A stretch of DNA of 64,000 nucleotides from Methyloceanibacter methanicus (GCF_001723285.1 NZ_LPWG01000012.1:1-64000); one strand, 5' to 3'; counted from the first letter of the stretch, positions 46,913 to 57,339 are shown. Translations and numbers: made by a program. The notes: generated from the letters alone by a model not told the origin.

Positions 46913-47221
46913 ATGAAAACGCCCGGAGCTGTGATCCTGCTTGCCGTTGCGGCCGTGCTCGTGCTCGGGGCGGGGGCCCCGGCCTTGCAGGCAGCGAGCG
47001 GGGAGGAGCCTGCGTTCGGCGGCGACTGCGTCATGGGACTTGCGCTCGGCAAGGACATCCACACCGACTGCTCGGTCAACACCGTCTACAACGGCACGAA
47101 ATACTGCTTCGGCAACGAGACCGCGAAGATGCTGTTTCTCAAGCGGCCCGACGACTTCCTGCTGCAGGCGCATATCTATTATTCGAGCCGGGAAGGGGCT
47201 GCCGAGGCCGAACGACAATAG
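46913..47221 (+). CDS. Secreted YHS-domain protein
   Basis: 102 residues with a signal peptide (VILLAVAAVLVLGAGAPALQAAS). The YHS-like part reads FGGDCVMGLALGKDIHTDCSVNTVYNGTKYCFGNETAKMLFLKRPDDFLLQA, with three Cys and the YCFGNETAKMLF signature. YHS domains are proposed to bind metals, often near copper or heme proteins. It converges on the SoxYZ-like gene with 6 bp between stops and lies about 4 kb from xoxF. Confidence 0.8.
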   Translation: MKTPGAVILLAVAAVLVLGAGAPALQAASGEEPAFGGDCVMGLALGKDIHTDCSVNTVYNGTKYCFGNETAKMLFLKRPDDFLLQAHIYYSSREGAAEAERQ

Positions 47222-47227
47222 TCGGCC

Positions 47228-48054
47228 TCAGGAGTCTTGCGCGTCTTTCGGACCTGTCCGGCCCTCGAACGTCTCTCCGTCCGTGTCCACGATCGTGACG
47301 TCCAGATCGTTGTTGGTGCCATTTGCGAACGAGAAACGGAAGTTCGGGTTCGTCGAGATCGAGAACGTCGCGTCGAGATCGAAGACCCGCTCGCCGTCGC
47401 GCGTGACAGCGACCGCCTTGACGTAGCGCTTCGGGATATAGCCGCCCGTGTCGATGTCGAGCTGCATGCCGTTGCTGTTGGGGTGCTTGATCATCACCTG
47501 ACCGGTCCAGATCGGATCGCCGGCCCGGTCCGGCGCAATGGCCTTCACCTGCATGCGGCCGAGTCCCTTCCGCTCCTCGTCTGCGTCCTTCGCGTTCATC
47601 GCCGCGCAGCCGCCCGCGGCCTGCACGTATTTCGTCGCCATGTGCAGCGACCCGTCTTCGGTCTCGAGGACGGCCCGCACATGCGTGAAGCGTTCGATCC
47701 TGACGCGGGTGTGAAGAAGCGCGCGCCGCCATCGCCGACGGCCGGCCCGAATGTCAGGGTCGCGACCCTGGGATCGGGGTTCTGGTCGATGAAGAGGGTC
47801 AGCGATTTGGGCCGGCCCTTGACCGAGGAGGGAATATGCACAGTGAGCGGGACGACCGCCGCGTCCAGCGCGGTCACGGGCGCATCGAGTGTCACCGTGC
47901 CGTCGTCCTCCGTGATCGGCCGGTCGCCGAAGGTCTGGGCCCGCAAGGCCGTCCAGACATCCGGTAGATCGTCTTCGCCGGCCGTGGCGGCGGAGGGCCA
48001 GGACAGGAGTACCGCCGTTGCGAGCACGGCGGCAAGGCGAGCGGTAGCGCGCAT
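47228..48054 (-). CDS. Quinoprotein-dehydrogenase-associated SoxYZ-like carrier protein (one frameshift)
   Basis: A signal peptide (RLAAVLATAVLLSWPSAATA) is followed by a SoxY-like domain (WTALRAQTFGDRPITEDDGTVTLDAP, VKGRPKSLTLFIDQNPDPRVATLTF) ending in the carrier-type Gly-Gly-Cys (YVQAAGGCAAMNAK), then a SoxZ-like domain (MQVKAIAPDRAGDPIWTGQVMIKHPNSNGMQLD). The frame breaks near 47710, where ARFFTPASGS in the first frame continues as RIERFTHVRAVLETEDGSLHMATKY in the next. This one-chain SoxYZ fusion is found with PQQ alcohol dehydrogenases in methylotrophs. Its exact role there is not settled. Confidence 0.85.
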
Positions 48055-48283
48055 GGCGTGTCTCCTTGGGGCGCCCCCAAGCCGGGGCGGACCCGCATTT
48101 TGGATGTGACCCCAAGATTATCACGCGTGCTCGCGCTCACACCGGCACAACGCAGGTCAGGAATCCCGTGTGCCAGATGAAACGTCCCATGCGCCGGTTC
48201 CCAATCGTCCCGGAAGGTGTCGCCTGCGTCTTCTGATCCGCGCCCGGCCGTTATAGGCTGACCCGCGCGGGAGGGACCGTCCA

Positions 48284-48478
48284 ATGCGGATTCTGCTTTT
48301 GTTGATCGTGATCATCGCGGTCGCGGCGCTGATCCAGAGCAAGCGTCACGGCTGCAAATGGGGCGACGACGACTGGCTCTCGTGCGTCATCGACAATACG
48401 AAGAAGGAGTACTACTCGGCGTTGCCGCCGGACGCGCGGCGCGTTCAGGCGGAGGCCGCGCGCGCCGCGGCGATGTAG
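48284..48478 (+). CDS. Small membrane-anchored hypothetical protein
   Basis: 64 residues: a strongly hydrophobic N-terminus (MRILLLLIVIIAVAALIQ), then SKRHGCKWGDDDWLSCVIDNTKKEYYSALPPDARRVQ and an Ala-rich end. It lies behind GGGAGGG and overlaps the 3' end of the convergent aminotransferase gene by 34 bp. No family recognised; a secreted or anchored two-cysteine peptide is plausible. Confidence 0.55.
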   Translation: MRILLLLIVIIAVAALIQSKRHGCKWGDDDWLSCVIDNTKKEYYSALPPDARRVQAEAARAAAM

Positions 48479-49298
48479 TGCGCCCGGAAGGCGCGGGCGA
48501 TCGGACCCGGTTCGCCCGTTCCGATACGGCGCCCGTCGACCGTCACGATCGGCAGAACGAAGGCCGAGGCGGCCGTCATGAAGGCCTCGCGGGCCTCGTA
48601 GGCTTCCTCGACGCTGAACGGGCGTTCCTCCACGGGCACGCCGTCTTCCTGGGCCAGACGCAACACCGCCAGGCGGGTCACGCCGGGCAGGATGTGCGAC
48701 CCGAGAGGCTGGGTGCGGAGGACGCCGTCCCGGTCCACGATGAAGGCCGACGACGAGGTTCCCTCGGTCACGGCGCCGTCCTCCACCATCCAGGCCTCGT
48801 AGGCGCCGCGGGTCTTCGCTTCCTGCTTGCCCATGACTTGGGGCAGCATGGAGGTCGATTTGATATCGCGGCGCTTCCAGCGGATATCGGGAATGGTGAT
48901 GACGGCGACGCCCGTGTCCGCCTGCGGATGGTCGACCAGGGGGCGCGCCTGCGTGAAGGCTACGACGGTCGGGGTCGGCATGGGCGGATGGGCGAAGTCG
49001 CGCTCGGCCGGACCGCGGCTGACTTCCAGATAGACGATCCCTTCCTTGAGGCCGTTCTCGGCGATAAGGGTCTCATGCACCTCCCGAAAACCCTCGTCGG
49101 GCATGGGCCGGGGCATCTCGATTTCCCGCAAGGAGCGGTCGAGGCGGGCCAAATGGCCTTCGAAATCCACCAGCCGTCCGTCGAGCACGGCGGTCACCTC
49201 GTACACGGCGTCGCCGAACAGGAAGCCCGATCGAAGATGGAGATCTTCGCGTCTTCTTCCGGTTCGAAGACGCCGTTCACATAGACGATGCGGGACAT
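48445..49298 (-). CDS. dat: D-amino-acid (class IV PLP) aminotransferase (one frameshift)
   Basis: The start region MSRIVYVNGVFEPEEDAKISIFDR is in one frame. The next frame continues from VYEVTAVLDGRLVDFEGHLARLDRSLREIEMP to the stop at 48445. One G is missing near 49228 (GATCGGG-CTTC), which restores the canonical DRGFLFGDAVYE block and gives 284 residues. The PLP Lys is in VTKDG-type position replaced here by the IVYLEVSRGPAERDF core, and GVTRLAVLRLAQEDGVPVEERPFSVEE is the cofactor-phosphate region. Likely makes D-alanine/D-glutamate for the cell wall. It follows bioB by 17 bp on the same strand. Confidence 0.82.
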
Positions 49299-49315
49299 AT
49301 CCGAGGCCGGTAGAT

Positions 49316-50368
49316 TCAAGAGGCGCAGGCCGGTTTGATCCGCAAGCCGGCCTCTTCGATCAAGGCCCGGTCGTCCGCCGCGTCGTTGTTGGCGGTGGTG
49401 AGGAGCTTTTCGCCGTAGAAGATCGAGTTGGCGCCGGCGAGGAAGCACAGGATCTGCGCTTCGCGGTTCAGGCTTTCGCGTCCGGCCGACAGGCGCACGA
49501 ATGCTGTCGGCATCAAGATGCGCGCGGTGGCGACCATGCGGACGAGCTCGAGCGGCTCGACCCTGGAGAGGCTCTCCAGGGGGGTTCCGGGGACGGGGAC
49601 CAGCGCGTTGATCGGTACGCTGTCCGGATGCGGATCGAGCGTGGCCAGTTCCTGAAGCAGGCGTGCCCGGTCCTCAATGGTTTCGCCCATGCCGATGATG
49701 CCGCCGCTGCACACTTCGACGCCGGCGCTGCGCACATTCGCGATCGTCTCCAGCCGGTCCTCGTAGGTCCGCGTGGTGATGATCTCCTTGTAGAACTCCG
49801 GCGAGGTATCGAGATTGTGGTTGTAGGCGGTGAGGCCGGCGTCCGCGAGACGGTCGGCCTGGTCCTTGGTCACCATGCCCAGCGTGACGCACGCTTCCAT
49901 TTCGAGGGCCCGCACGCCGCGCACCATATCCAGGACCTTGTCGAAGTCCCGGGCCGTCCTCCTGCCGCCAGGCGCGCCCATGCAAAAGCGCGTGGCGCCG
50001 GCGTCCCTGGCGAGCCGTGCCTTGGAGAGAACGTCGTCCACATCGAGCAGGGACTCGCGCTCGAGCCCCGTCTTCTTCGCGTAATGCGCCGACTGCGGAC
50101 AGTACTTGCAGTCTTCGGGGCAGGCGCCGGTCTTGATGGAAAGCAGGCTCGCGAGTTGAACCTGGCCGTCCGCGTGATGGCGGCGATGCACCGCGCGCGC
50201 TTGGTCAAGCAGGTCGAACAGCGGCGCCTCGAGCAGGTCCACGATCTCGGCGGTTTTCCAGTCATGGCGGATCGCGGTGTGCGGTTCGTCTTCGCGCTCC
50301 GCCTGACGAATGAGACCATTGAAAGGATTCAAGCTTTCCAACGTTTCTGTCACGGGACTCCAAGCCAT
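49316..50368 (-). CDS. bioB: Biotin synthase
   Basis: 350 residues from ATG 50368. Radical-SAM cluster C83-PED-C87-KY-C90 and the second-cluster region ([38 protein letters not shown]) are intact. It inserts sulfur into dethiobiotin. Around 49950-49980 the read [21 protein letters not shown] probably hides two compensating indels, because the other frame gives AWRQEDGP, like the usual MGAAWR block. It is divergent from bioF with only 38 bp between starts, so the promoters must overlap each other or the coding regions. Confidence 0.95.
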   Translation of the reverse strand: MAWSPVTETLESLNPFNGLIRQAEREDEPHTAIRHDWKTAEIVDLLEAPLFDLLDQARAVHRRHHADGQVQLASLLSIKTGACPEDCKYCPQSAHYAKKTGLERESLLDVDDVLSKARLARDAGATRFCMGAPGGRRTARDFDKVLDMVRGVRALEMEACVTLGMVTKDQADRLADAGLTAYNHNLDTSPEFYKEIITTRTYEDRLETIANVRSAGVEVCSGGIIGMGETIEDRARLLQELATLDPHPDSVPINALVPVPGTPLESLSRVEPLELVRMVATARILMPTAFVRLSAGRESLNREAQILCFLAGANSIFYGEKLLTTANNDAADDRALIEEAGLRIKPACAS

Positions 50369-50406
50369 CGATTGCTGGGGATAAGAGCTAACGCTAATAC
50401 AGGAAC

Positions 50407-51585
50407 ATGGGTGGGAGCGAAAGCCGATACGAAGCCTTCCTGACGAAGCTGAGCCGGGACAGCCTGCGCCGGGACCTGACGGGCGTCGCCGCGAAGGACG
50501 CACGGACGCTGACCGTCGGTGGCGAGACATACGTGAATCTGGCCAGCAACGACTATCTGGGACTGCGCTTCCACGCGGCCCTGGCCGACCGGGCCTGCGA
50601 ATGGGCGAGGGCGTTCGGCACAGGCTCGGGCGCATCGCGCCTCGTGACGGGCAATCTCGAGCTGTTCGGGCCGATCGAGCGCAAGGTCGCGGCGAGAACA
50701 AGCCCGCCGCGCTCGTGGCCTCGGGCTTTCAAGCCAATGCCGGCGTGCAGGCCCTGTTCGACAAAACGGCCCCTTGGCTCCGATCCGCTGGTCTTCGCCG
50801 ACCGCCTGAACCACGCCAGCATGCATTTCGGCTGCCAGGCGGCCGGTGTCGCCCAGCTCCGCTACCGGCACTTGGATGTGGCCCATCTTGCCGAGCTCCT
50901 CGCCAAGCATGCGGGCGATACGCGCCCGAAATTCATTCTTACCGAAAGCGTGTTCTCCATGGATGGCGACGTCGCCCCCATAGCGGAGATCGCAGAACTT
51001 TCCCGCGAACACGACGCGATTCTTGTGGTGGACGATGCCCATGCGACGGGAATCCTGGGCGAGGGCGGCCGCGGCCTGTCGGAGGGGGCCGACATGGTGA
51101 TCGGCACCTTCTCGAAAGCGCTCGGCAGTTTCGGCGCCTATGTCGCCTGCTCCGACGTGATGCGCGATTATCTGGTCAACCGCTGCGGCGCCTTGATCTA
51201 CTCCACGGCCCTGCCGCCGCAGGTCCTGGGCGCCATCGATGCCGCGCTGGACCTCGTGCCGTCTCTCGATGCGGAGCGCGATCGCGTGGCGGCGCTGTCG
51301 GCGCGTTTCCGCCGCTTGGCCCATGGGCTCGGCTTCGATACAGGAGGCTCGTCCACGCAGATCGTTCCCGTGGTCGCGGGCACGGCCGATGCGGCACTGC
51401 GCCTCAGCGAAGCCTTGCGCGCGGCGGGGTTCTGGGCGACGGCGATCCGGCCCCCCACCGTGCCGCAAGGCACCTCTCGGGTCCGCTGCGTGTTCACGGC
51501 CGTGCATGTGCCGGAGGACGTGGACCGCTTGGCCGATGCCTTGCGGGCCTCGGCAAACCAAATGGCCAGGGCGGCGTCGGACTAA
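50407..51585 (+). CDS. bioF: 8-amino-7-oxononanoate synthase (two compensating indels)
   Basis: 392 residues. Condenses pimeloyl-ACP/CoA with alanine using PLP. Seen: [46 protein letters not shown] and the PLP Lys in [15 protein letters not shown]. Between about 50694 and 50770 the frame is wrong: the read gives [20 protein letters not shown], while the next frame gives [20 protein letters not shown], the expected conserved block. It is the first gene of bioF-bioH-bioC, and bioH starts one base after its stop. Confidence 0.93.
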   Translation: MGGSESRYEAFLTKLSRDSLRRDLTGVAAKDARTLTVGGETYVNLASNDYLGLRFHAALADRACEWARAFGTGSGASRLVTGNLELFGPIERKVAARTSPPRSWPRAFKPMPACRPCSTKRPLGSDPLVFADRLNHASMHFGCQAAGVAQLRYRHLDVAHLAELLAKHAGDTRPKFILTESVFSMDGDVAPIAEIAELSREHDAILVVDDAHATGILGEGGRGLSEGADMVIGTFSKALGSFGAYVACSDVMRDYLVNRCGALIYSTALPPQVLGAIDAALDLVPSLDAERDRVAALSARFRRLAHGLGFDTGGSSTQIVPVVAGTADAALRLSEALRAAGFWATAIRPPTVPQGTSRVRCVFTAVHVPEDVDRLADALRASANQMARAASD

Positions 51586-51586
51586 C

Positions 51587-52226
51587 ATGCACGTCGTTCT
51601 CGTTCATGGTTGGGGATTCAACGCGTCCATCTGGACGCCCCTGATCGCGCAGCTCGGCAAAGCGACGTGACGTTGGTCGATCTCGGTTTCGTGGACGGGC
51701 CCCGAACGAAGCACTCTCGAGCGAGGCTGCGAGCTGGCCCGGCGATGCCATCGCCGTCGGCCATTCGCTTGGCGTGCTGTGGCTCCTGAAACAGGGCGCC
51801 GGGCGATTTCGCGGGCTGGTCTCATGCCAGGGCTTCGACCGCTATTGCCCGCACGTCCCCGAATCCCGCGTGACGGCGTTGAGGCGCGGGATCGATCGCG
51901 ATCCGGCCGCCACGATGGAAGCCTTCTGGCGCTCCTGCGGGGCGCCCGGCTTCGCGCCGGCATCGGCCTTGCAGGCGGATCGCTTGCGCGAAGGGCTGGA
52001 TTGGTTGATACAGTGGGACGCGGAGGACATTCGGAAAACCCTTAGATGTCCTGTCCTTAGCCTTGCAACCCGAGACGATGTCATCGTCCCGCCGGCGATG
52101 TCCGAAGCCATTTGGGGCAAGGAGAATTTGATCTGGCTGCCCGAGGGCGGGCATGTCCTGCCGCGCAGATTTCCGGAGCTGGTCGCCAAGCATGTCCTTG
52201 AATTCGCCAATTCTGTCTCGCCGTAG
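51587..52226 (+). CDS. bioH: Pimeloyl-ACP methyl ester esterase, BioH-like (two single-base deletions)
   Basis: ATG 51587. Starts MHVVLVHGWGFNASIWTPLIAQ, the BioH oxyanion-hole block. The assembled frame stops early near 51668. Adding one base near 51665 and one near 51702 joins DVTLVDLGFVDGP to an alpha/beta-hydrolase core with the nucleophile in GHSLGVLWLLKQGAG. The last frame (LVSCQGFDRYCPHVPESRV to LEFANSVSP, stop 52224-52226) carries the late Asp (TRDDVIVP) and His (EGGHVLP). Total about 213 residues. It removes the methyl group added by BioC. Its 3' end overlaps bioC by 35 bp. Confidence 0.82.
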
Positions 52227-52937
52227 CGCGGCCGTCGCCGCGCGTTTCGGCGCGAAGGCCGATGTGTACGAAGCGCACGCAGGGTTGCAGGCCGGCGTCG
52301 CCGCGCGCTTGGCAAAGCACCTACCTGACTTTGATGCACCGAAGGTGCTGGAGCTCGGTTGCGGCACCGGGCTGCTCAGCCGCCATCTGGTGGCGCGTTA
52401 CCCGGAAGGCGAGTTTCATCTGACCGATGCCGCGCCGGAGATGATCCGGGCCTGCCGCAACAACCTGGACGGTGCCCACGCGAATGTCTCCTTCGAGGTC
52501 CTGGATGCCGCCGCGCTATCGCCTACGACAATCTCGACCTGATCGTAACCAGTATGATGCTGCACTGGCTCCGCGATCCGCTGGCCGTGCTGACGCGGTT
52601 GCGGCGGCAACTTGCACCGGGCGGCGTGCTCTTGTTCGCGACCCTTGGCCCGGACTGCTTCGCCGAGTGGCGTACCGTGCTTTCGACGGAGGGGCTGCGA
52701 AGCGGTATGCCCCATCTGCCGGAGATGACGTGCGTGGTCGAAGAAGAGCACGTAACGCCCGATAAGGACTCGCTTTCCTTCCTGCGGCGCATGCAAGCGG
52801 TCGGCGGACTTCATCCGCGCGACGGCTATGTGCCGCTGACGGCGGGCGAATTGCGGCGGGCCATCCGCGCCACCAATTTCCGCTTTGGCGGCCGGGTGAC
52901 CTGGCACATCGTCTATGGGCGTCTACAGCGAGCCTGA
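52192..52937 (+). CDS. bioC: Malonyl-ACP O-methyltransferase, BioC-like (one frameshift)
   Basis: Start at ATG 52192 (MSLNSPILSRRSAAVAARFG). SAM-binding motif VLELGCGTGLLSRHLV. Near 52515 the frame breaks (DAAALSPTTIST in the first, AYDNLDLIVTSMMLHWLRDPL in the next). The second part (LAPGGVLLFATLGPDCFAEWR, LTAGELRRAIRATNFRFGG) matches the BioC C-terminal half. Restored length is about 248 residues. It caps malonyl-ACP so that fatty-acid synthesis can build the pimelate chain. Its end overlaps the convergent bioA end by 15 bp. Confidence 0.85.
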
Positions 52938-54272
52938 GGCAAGCCGGTCGAGCCCTTCGACCATGCCGGCATAGGCGCGGGCCAGTTCCTCGTCGGTGAT
53001 GCAGTAGGGCGGCATCAGATAGACCGTCGAGCCGATCGGGCGGATGTTGAACCCGTTGGCGAGGTACCAGGCGCGAAGTTTGCGGCTGGCCTCGGACTGA
53101 TAGGCGCCGCCCTCCGCGACTTCGAACGCAAGCACCGGTCCGAGGACGCGCTGCCGCGTCACATCGGACCGCGCGGCCAGCACGTCGAGCATGGTGCGAT
53201 GGCGGGCGTTGATCTCCGCGATCCGCGCCAGTGTCTGTTCTTCCTCGTAAAGACCGAGCGCGGCGAGCGCCACGGAACAGGCCAGCGGGTTCGCGGTGAA
53301 GGAATGCCCGTGCGGCAGGGCGCGATCGAAATTGTGGCCGAGAAACAGATCGAACAGCCGATCCCGCACCACCGTGGCGGCGAGCGGCATATACCCGCCC
53401 GTCAGGCCCTTGGAGAGGCAGACGAGGTCCGGCGTGACGCCTGCATGCTCCATGGCGAACAGCTTGCCCGTACGCCCGAAGCCAGTCGCCACCTCGTCGA
53501 AAATGACGAGCACCTTGGCCGCATGCGCCATCTCGACGAGGCGTTTGAGAAAGCTCGGGCGGCAGATGCGGATCCCCGCCGAGCCTTGCATCATCGGCTC
53601 GACGATCAGCGCGGCGATGGTCTCCTTATGGTCCGACAGCAAGGCTTCCATGGCCGACAGCGCGCCCGCCTCGCGTTCCTCCACCGCATCGTCTCCTTCG
53701 AACGTGGCGGGGTAGGGCAGGATGCGCACGTCGCACAATAAATCCTTGAAAGCGCCGAACATCTGCGAGGAGCGTCCGACGGACATCGCGCCCAGCGTGT
53801 CGCCATGATAGCCCCCATCGAAGGCAATCAGCGTGCGGCGGCGCGTCTCGCCGCGATTGACCCAGGACTGGTAGGCGATCTTGATCGCCACTTCCACGGA
53901 GGTGGACCCATCGTCCGAGTAGAACACCCGGTTGAGGTCGCCGGGCAGCAGGCCCGCGAGCGTTTCGGCGAGATCCACCGCCGGCGCGTGGGTGAAGCCC
54001 GCGAACATCACGTGCTCCATCGTCTCCGCCTGACGAGCGATTGCGGCGTTGATCTTGGGGTGCGCGTGACCATGGGTGCAGGTCCACCAGGACGAAATCA
54101 GGTCCAGGATCTCGTTGCCGTTCGTGTCGAACAGCGAAGCGCCCTTGGCCCGCGCGATCACCTGCGGATCGACCTCGGTGCCGTGCTGTGTGTAGGGGTG
54201 CCAGACATAGCGCTTGTCGCGCGCAACGATGTCTTTCGGGGACGTCCCTAACGGATTCGAATGGTCGTTCAC
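52923..54272 (-). CDS. bioA: Adenosylmethionine-8-amino-7-oxononanoate aminotransferase
   Basis: 449 residues. Class III PLP aminotransferase: KRYVWHPYTQHG, SSWWTCTHGHAHPKINAA, FYSDDGSTSVEVAIKIAYQSW, ALIVEPMMQGSAGIRI and the PLP Lys in CLSKGLTGGYMPLAATVV. The Trp-rich SSWWTCTHGH block separates BioA from ornithine aminotransferases. It converts KAPA to DAPA with SAM as amino donor. The start overlaps the bioD stop by 4 bp. Confidence 0.96.
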   Translation of the reverse strand: MNDHSNPLGTSPKDIVARDKRYVWHPYTQHGTEVDPQVIARAKGASLFDTNGNEILDLISSWWTCTHGHAHPKINAAIARQAETMEHVMFAGFTHAPAVDLAETLAGLLPGDLNRVFYSDDGSTSVEVAIKIAYQSWVNRGETRRRTLIAFDGGYHGDTLGAMSVGRSSQMFGAFKDLLCDVRILPYPATFEGDDAVEEREAGALSAMEALLSDHKETIAALIVEPMMQGSAGIRICRPSFLKRLVEMAHAAKVLVIFDEVATGFGRTGKLFAMEHAGVTPDLVCLSKGLTGGYMPLAATVVRDRLFDLFLGHNFDRALPHGHSFTANPLACSVALAALGLYEEEQTLARIAEINARHRTMLDVLAARSDVTRQRVLGPVLAFEVAEGGAYQSEASRKLRAWYLANGFNIRPIGSTVYLMPPYCITDEELARAYAGMVEGLDRLASGSL

Positions 54273-54901
54273 GGCCTTACCGTTGCAAGTTTGAGGAGAT
54301 CGAGCTCGGGCGGAATCGCTTTCAGCGTGTCGCGGCTGACGGTCTCGAGGAAGGGAATCTCGGCAATTACTTCGACCTGGCCGAAGCGCTCGATCGCGGC
54401 CCGGTTGTGCGGGGTTTCGGGTCCGCTGATGACGACACCGGCTAGCGGAAGCCCGCGGCGCCGGATGGCTTCCAGCGACAGAAGCGTGTGATTGATCGTG
54501 CCGAGCGTGGAGCGGGCCACGAGGATAATGGGCAGGTCGAGCGAGTCCGCAAGGTCGATCATGTAAGCGCCGCTCGCGATGGGCACCATGAGTCCGCCCG
54601 CGCCCTCGACTACCACCAGCCCGTCATGGGGCGGCAGTTGGAGCTTCTCCATGTCCAGCGCGATATTGGCCCGCCGCGCGGCCTCGTGGGGCGCCATGGG
54701 TTCGGGCAGGAGATAGGCCTCGGGCAGCACGCGGCTCACGGGGAGCTCCGCCAGACGCTGCACGGTGGCAGAGTCCGTGGTCGGAACGGTGCCCGCCTGG
54801 ATGGGCTTCCAATACGACCCGTCGAGCTGCGTCAGCAGCCAGGCCGACACGAGCGTCTTGCCGACCTCGGTGTCGGTGCCTGTAACGAAAAAGCCGGACA
54901 C
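54269..54901 (-). CDS. bioD: Dethiobiotin synthetase
   Basis: 210 residues. P-loop-like GTDTEVGKTLVSAWL at the N-terminus, KPIQAGT, VVEGAGGLMVPI and a GVVISGPETPHN segment near the nucleotide base. It carboxylates DAPA to dethiobiotin with ATP. First gene of the minus-strand bioD-bioA unit, overlapping bioA. With the neighbouring genes this gives a complete set from malonyl-ACP capping to biotin. Confidence 0.95.
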   Translation of the reverse strand: MSGFFVTGTDTEVGKTLVSAWLLTQLDGSYWKPIQAGTVPTTDSATVQRLAELPVSRVLPEAYLLPEPMAPHEAARRANIALDMEKLQLPPHDGLVVVEGAGGLMVPIASGAYMIDLADSLDLPIILVARSTLGTINHTLLSLEAIRRRGLPLAGVVISGPETPHNRAAIERFGQVEVIAEIPFLETVSRDTLKAIPPELDLLKLATVRP

Positions 54902-55054
54902 GAGGGCACTCCTGGCGTTGTTCGGGCGCGGGTGGGGACTTTATCGGGCAGGGCACAGGAGGCAAGGACGCGTGCGGCGGCCGGTGCGCGAAATGCGCGC
55001 GACGTGCGTTTGAGGCTGGACGGGACATCTGGTTTCGGGCCAAAAACCGCTTCT

Positions 55055-56609
55055 ATGATCCGATTTGTCCCGATCTTCGTCGCTGTGCTCCTGGCCTGCG
55101 CGTTCTCGGTTGCTGCCTCCGAGGGCAAGACGTTGCGCATGGCTTACGACGCGGATCCCACCTCGCTCGACCCTCATGAGCAGCTTGCCAGCGCGACGCT
55201 CCAACTCTCGCATCTCGTGTTCGATCCGCTGGTGCGGCGCCGCAAGGACAATTCCTTCGAGCCGCGTCTGGCGAAAAGGTGGGAGCAGGTCGACGACGTC
55301 ACCTTGCGCTTCCATTTGCGCGACGGCGTCACGTTTCACTCGGGCCGCGAGTTGACGGCGGACGACGTGGTCTGGACCTTCGAGCGCCTCAAGAAGAGTC
55401 CTGATTTCAAGGCCTTGTTCGAGCCTTTTGAATCGGCGAGCGCGGTCGACGAACGCACCGTCGACATCGTCACCAAGGCGCCGTATCCGCTCACGCTCAA
55501 TCTGGCCACCTACATCTTCCCCATGGACCGGGTGTTCTACTCAGGCACCGATGAGAACGGCCGGCCCAAGGATGCGGTGGTGAAACATGGCGCCTCGTTC
55601 GCCTCGTCCCATGTCGGCGGGACGGGGCCGTTCCGGGTGACGAAGCGCGAGCAGGGCATCCGGCTCGAATTGGAGCGCGTCCCCGACTATTGGGACAAAG
55701 CCTCGCCCGGCAATGTGCAGAAGATCGTGCTGACGCCGATCAAGGAGCCGGCGACGCGCGTCGCGGCATTGCTCGCGGGCGACGTCGACTTCATTGCGCC
55801 TGTTCCGCCCACGGACTTCAAGCGTGTGGATGCGGCACCCTGCTGCGACCTCATCACGATGCCGTCCACGCGGATCCTGACATTCGAATTGAATCAGGAT
55901 CGCGTCGAAGCGTTCAAGGACCCGCGCGTCCGCAAGGCCATGAGCTATGCCATCAACCGGGACGGCATCGCCAAGAAGATCATGCGCGGCTTCGCGACGC
56001 CCGCGGGCCAGCTCAGTCCGGAGGGCTATGCGGGCCACGATCCGGCGCTGACGCCGCCTTACGATCTCGAAAAGGCCAAGGCTCTCATGAAGGAGGCCGG
56101 CTACGAGGACGGTTTCTCGGTGACCATGATCGCGCCGAACAACCGCTATGTGGGCGATGCCCGTATTGCCGAGGCAGTTGCCGCCATGCTCGCCAAGATC
56201 AACATCAAGGTCGATCTGCAGACCATGCCGAAGGCGCAGTACTGGCAGCGCTTCGATGCGCGCGACGGCGACATCCTGATGATCGGCTGGCAATCCGACA
56301 CGCAAGACTCGGCGAACTTCTACGAGTTCCTGGCCATGACGCCGGACTCTGCGACCGGCTACGGACAATACAATGCGGGCGGATATTCGAATCCCGAAGT
56401 CGATCGGCTGACGCTGCAAGCGCAGACAATGACGGACGAGACGCGCGCGCGAGGTCCTGAAGAGGATCGAGCGGATCCTCAGCGAGGAGGCCGCGCTGCT
56501 GCCGATTCAGTGGCAGCACCTGGCCTGGGCCGCGCGTGAAAATGTGAACATCGAGCCCGTCGTGAATGCCATAGACATGCCCTATCTTGCCGACCTCGTG
56601 ATCGACTAG
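55055..56609 (+). CDS. ABC transporter substrate-binding protein, dipeptide/oligopeptide family (one frameshift)
   Basis: Start at ATG 55055 (MIRFVPIFVAVLLACAFSVAASEGKTLRMAYDADPTSLDPH, with a signal peptide). SBP_bac_5 features: LAKRWEQVDDVTLRFHLRDGVTFHSGRELTADDVVWTFERL, GTGPFRVTKREQGIRLELERVPDYW, DPRVRKAMSYAINRDGI. Near 56445 the frame changes within a GC repeat. The other frame continues EVLKRIERILSEEAALLPIQWQH to VVNAIDMPYLADLVID and TAG 56607-56609. About 518 residues. Ligand unknown (peptide, nickel or other solute). The matching permeases are at 58000-59907, with two unrelated genes between. Confidence 0.88.
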
Positions 56610-56635
56610 ATCGCGTCACCTCGGAGGGATCCGTC

Positions 56636-57166
56636 ATGTTCAAGAAAATTCTGCTTGTGCTCCTGGCGCTCATCGCCGCCTTCGTCATCTACGTCGCGCT
56701 CCAGCCCGACGCGTACAAAGTCGAACGTTCGGTCACGGTGGCCGCGCCGGCCGCCAAGGTCTTCGAGAACGTCAATAATCTGCGCAAATGGGAGGCCTGG
56801 TCGCCTTGGGCCAAGCTCGATCCGAACGCCAAGGTGATGTTCCAAGGCCCGGAAGCGGGCAACGGCGCGGCGATGAGCTGGGACGGCAACGACAATGTCG
56901 GCGCCGGTAAGATGACCATCGTCGAGAGCGACCCGGACAAGGCCGTCAACATCAAGGTGACCTTCACCCGGCCCTTCGAAGGCGGGACCAATTCCGATTT
57001 CAGCTTCACACCCAAGGGTGATCAAACCGAGGTCGCCTGGGCCATGCACGGCACGCACAGTTTCGTGGAGAAGGCGTTCTGTGTCGTCTTTGGCGGCCTC
57101 GGCATGATGGGCAAGGACATCGATAAAGGTCTGTCCCAGCTGAAAGCGGTCGCGGAGCAGTCCTGA
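56636..57166 (+). CDS. Membrane-anchored SRPBCC-family protein
   Basis: 176 residues. One N-terminal membrane segment (ILLVLLALIAAFVIYVALQ), then a polyketide-cyclase/START-like fold (KVERSVTVAAPAAKVFENVNNLRKWEAWSPWAKLDP, TEVAWAMHGTHSFVEKAFCVVFG). Such proteins bind hydrophobic ligands or have unknown function. It lies 26 bp after the binding-protein gene on the same strand. Confidence 0.85.
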   Translation: MFKKILLVLLALIAAFVIYVALQPDAYKVERSVTVAAPAAKVFENVNNLRKWEAWSPWAKLDPNAKVMFQGPEAGNGAAMSWDGNDNVGAGKMTIVESDPDKAVNIKVTFTRPFEGGTNSDFSFTPKGDQTEVAWAMHGTHSFVEKAFCVVFGGLGMMGKDIDKGLSQLKAVAEQS

Positions 57167-57339
57167 TCGAGCTCGCACTGGTTCCAGGCCAATTGGTTTG
57201 AGCCCGGCGCCTGCGCTATACTCGCGTCCTGCGATGGGCGTTCCCGTCCGTCGTGTAGGGCGCGCCCGTGCGGCGGCAGCCGGGACAGAGCAACGGCGAG
57301 AGGGGGCGGCGGCGAGATTGGCATTGCCCGCTATCGGTA

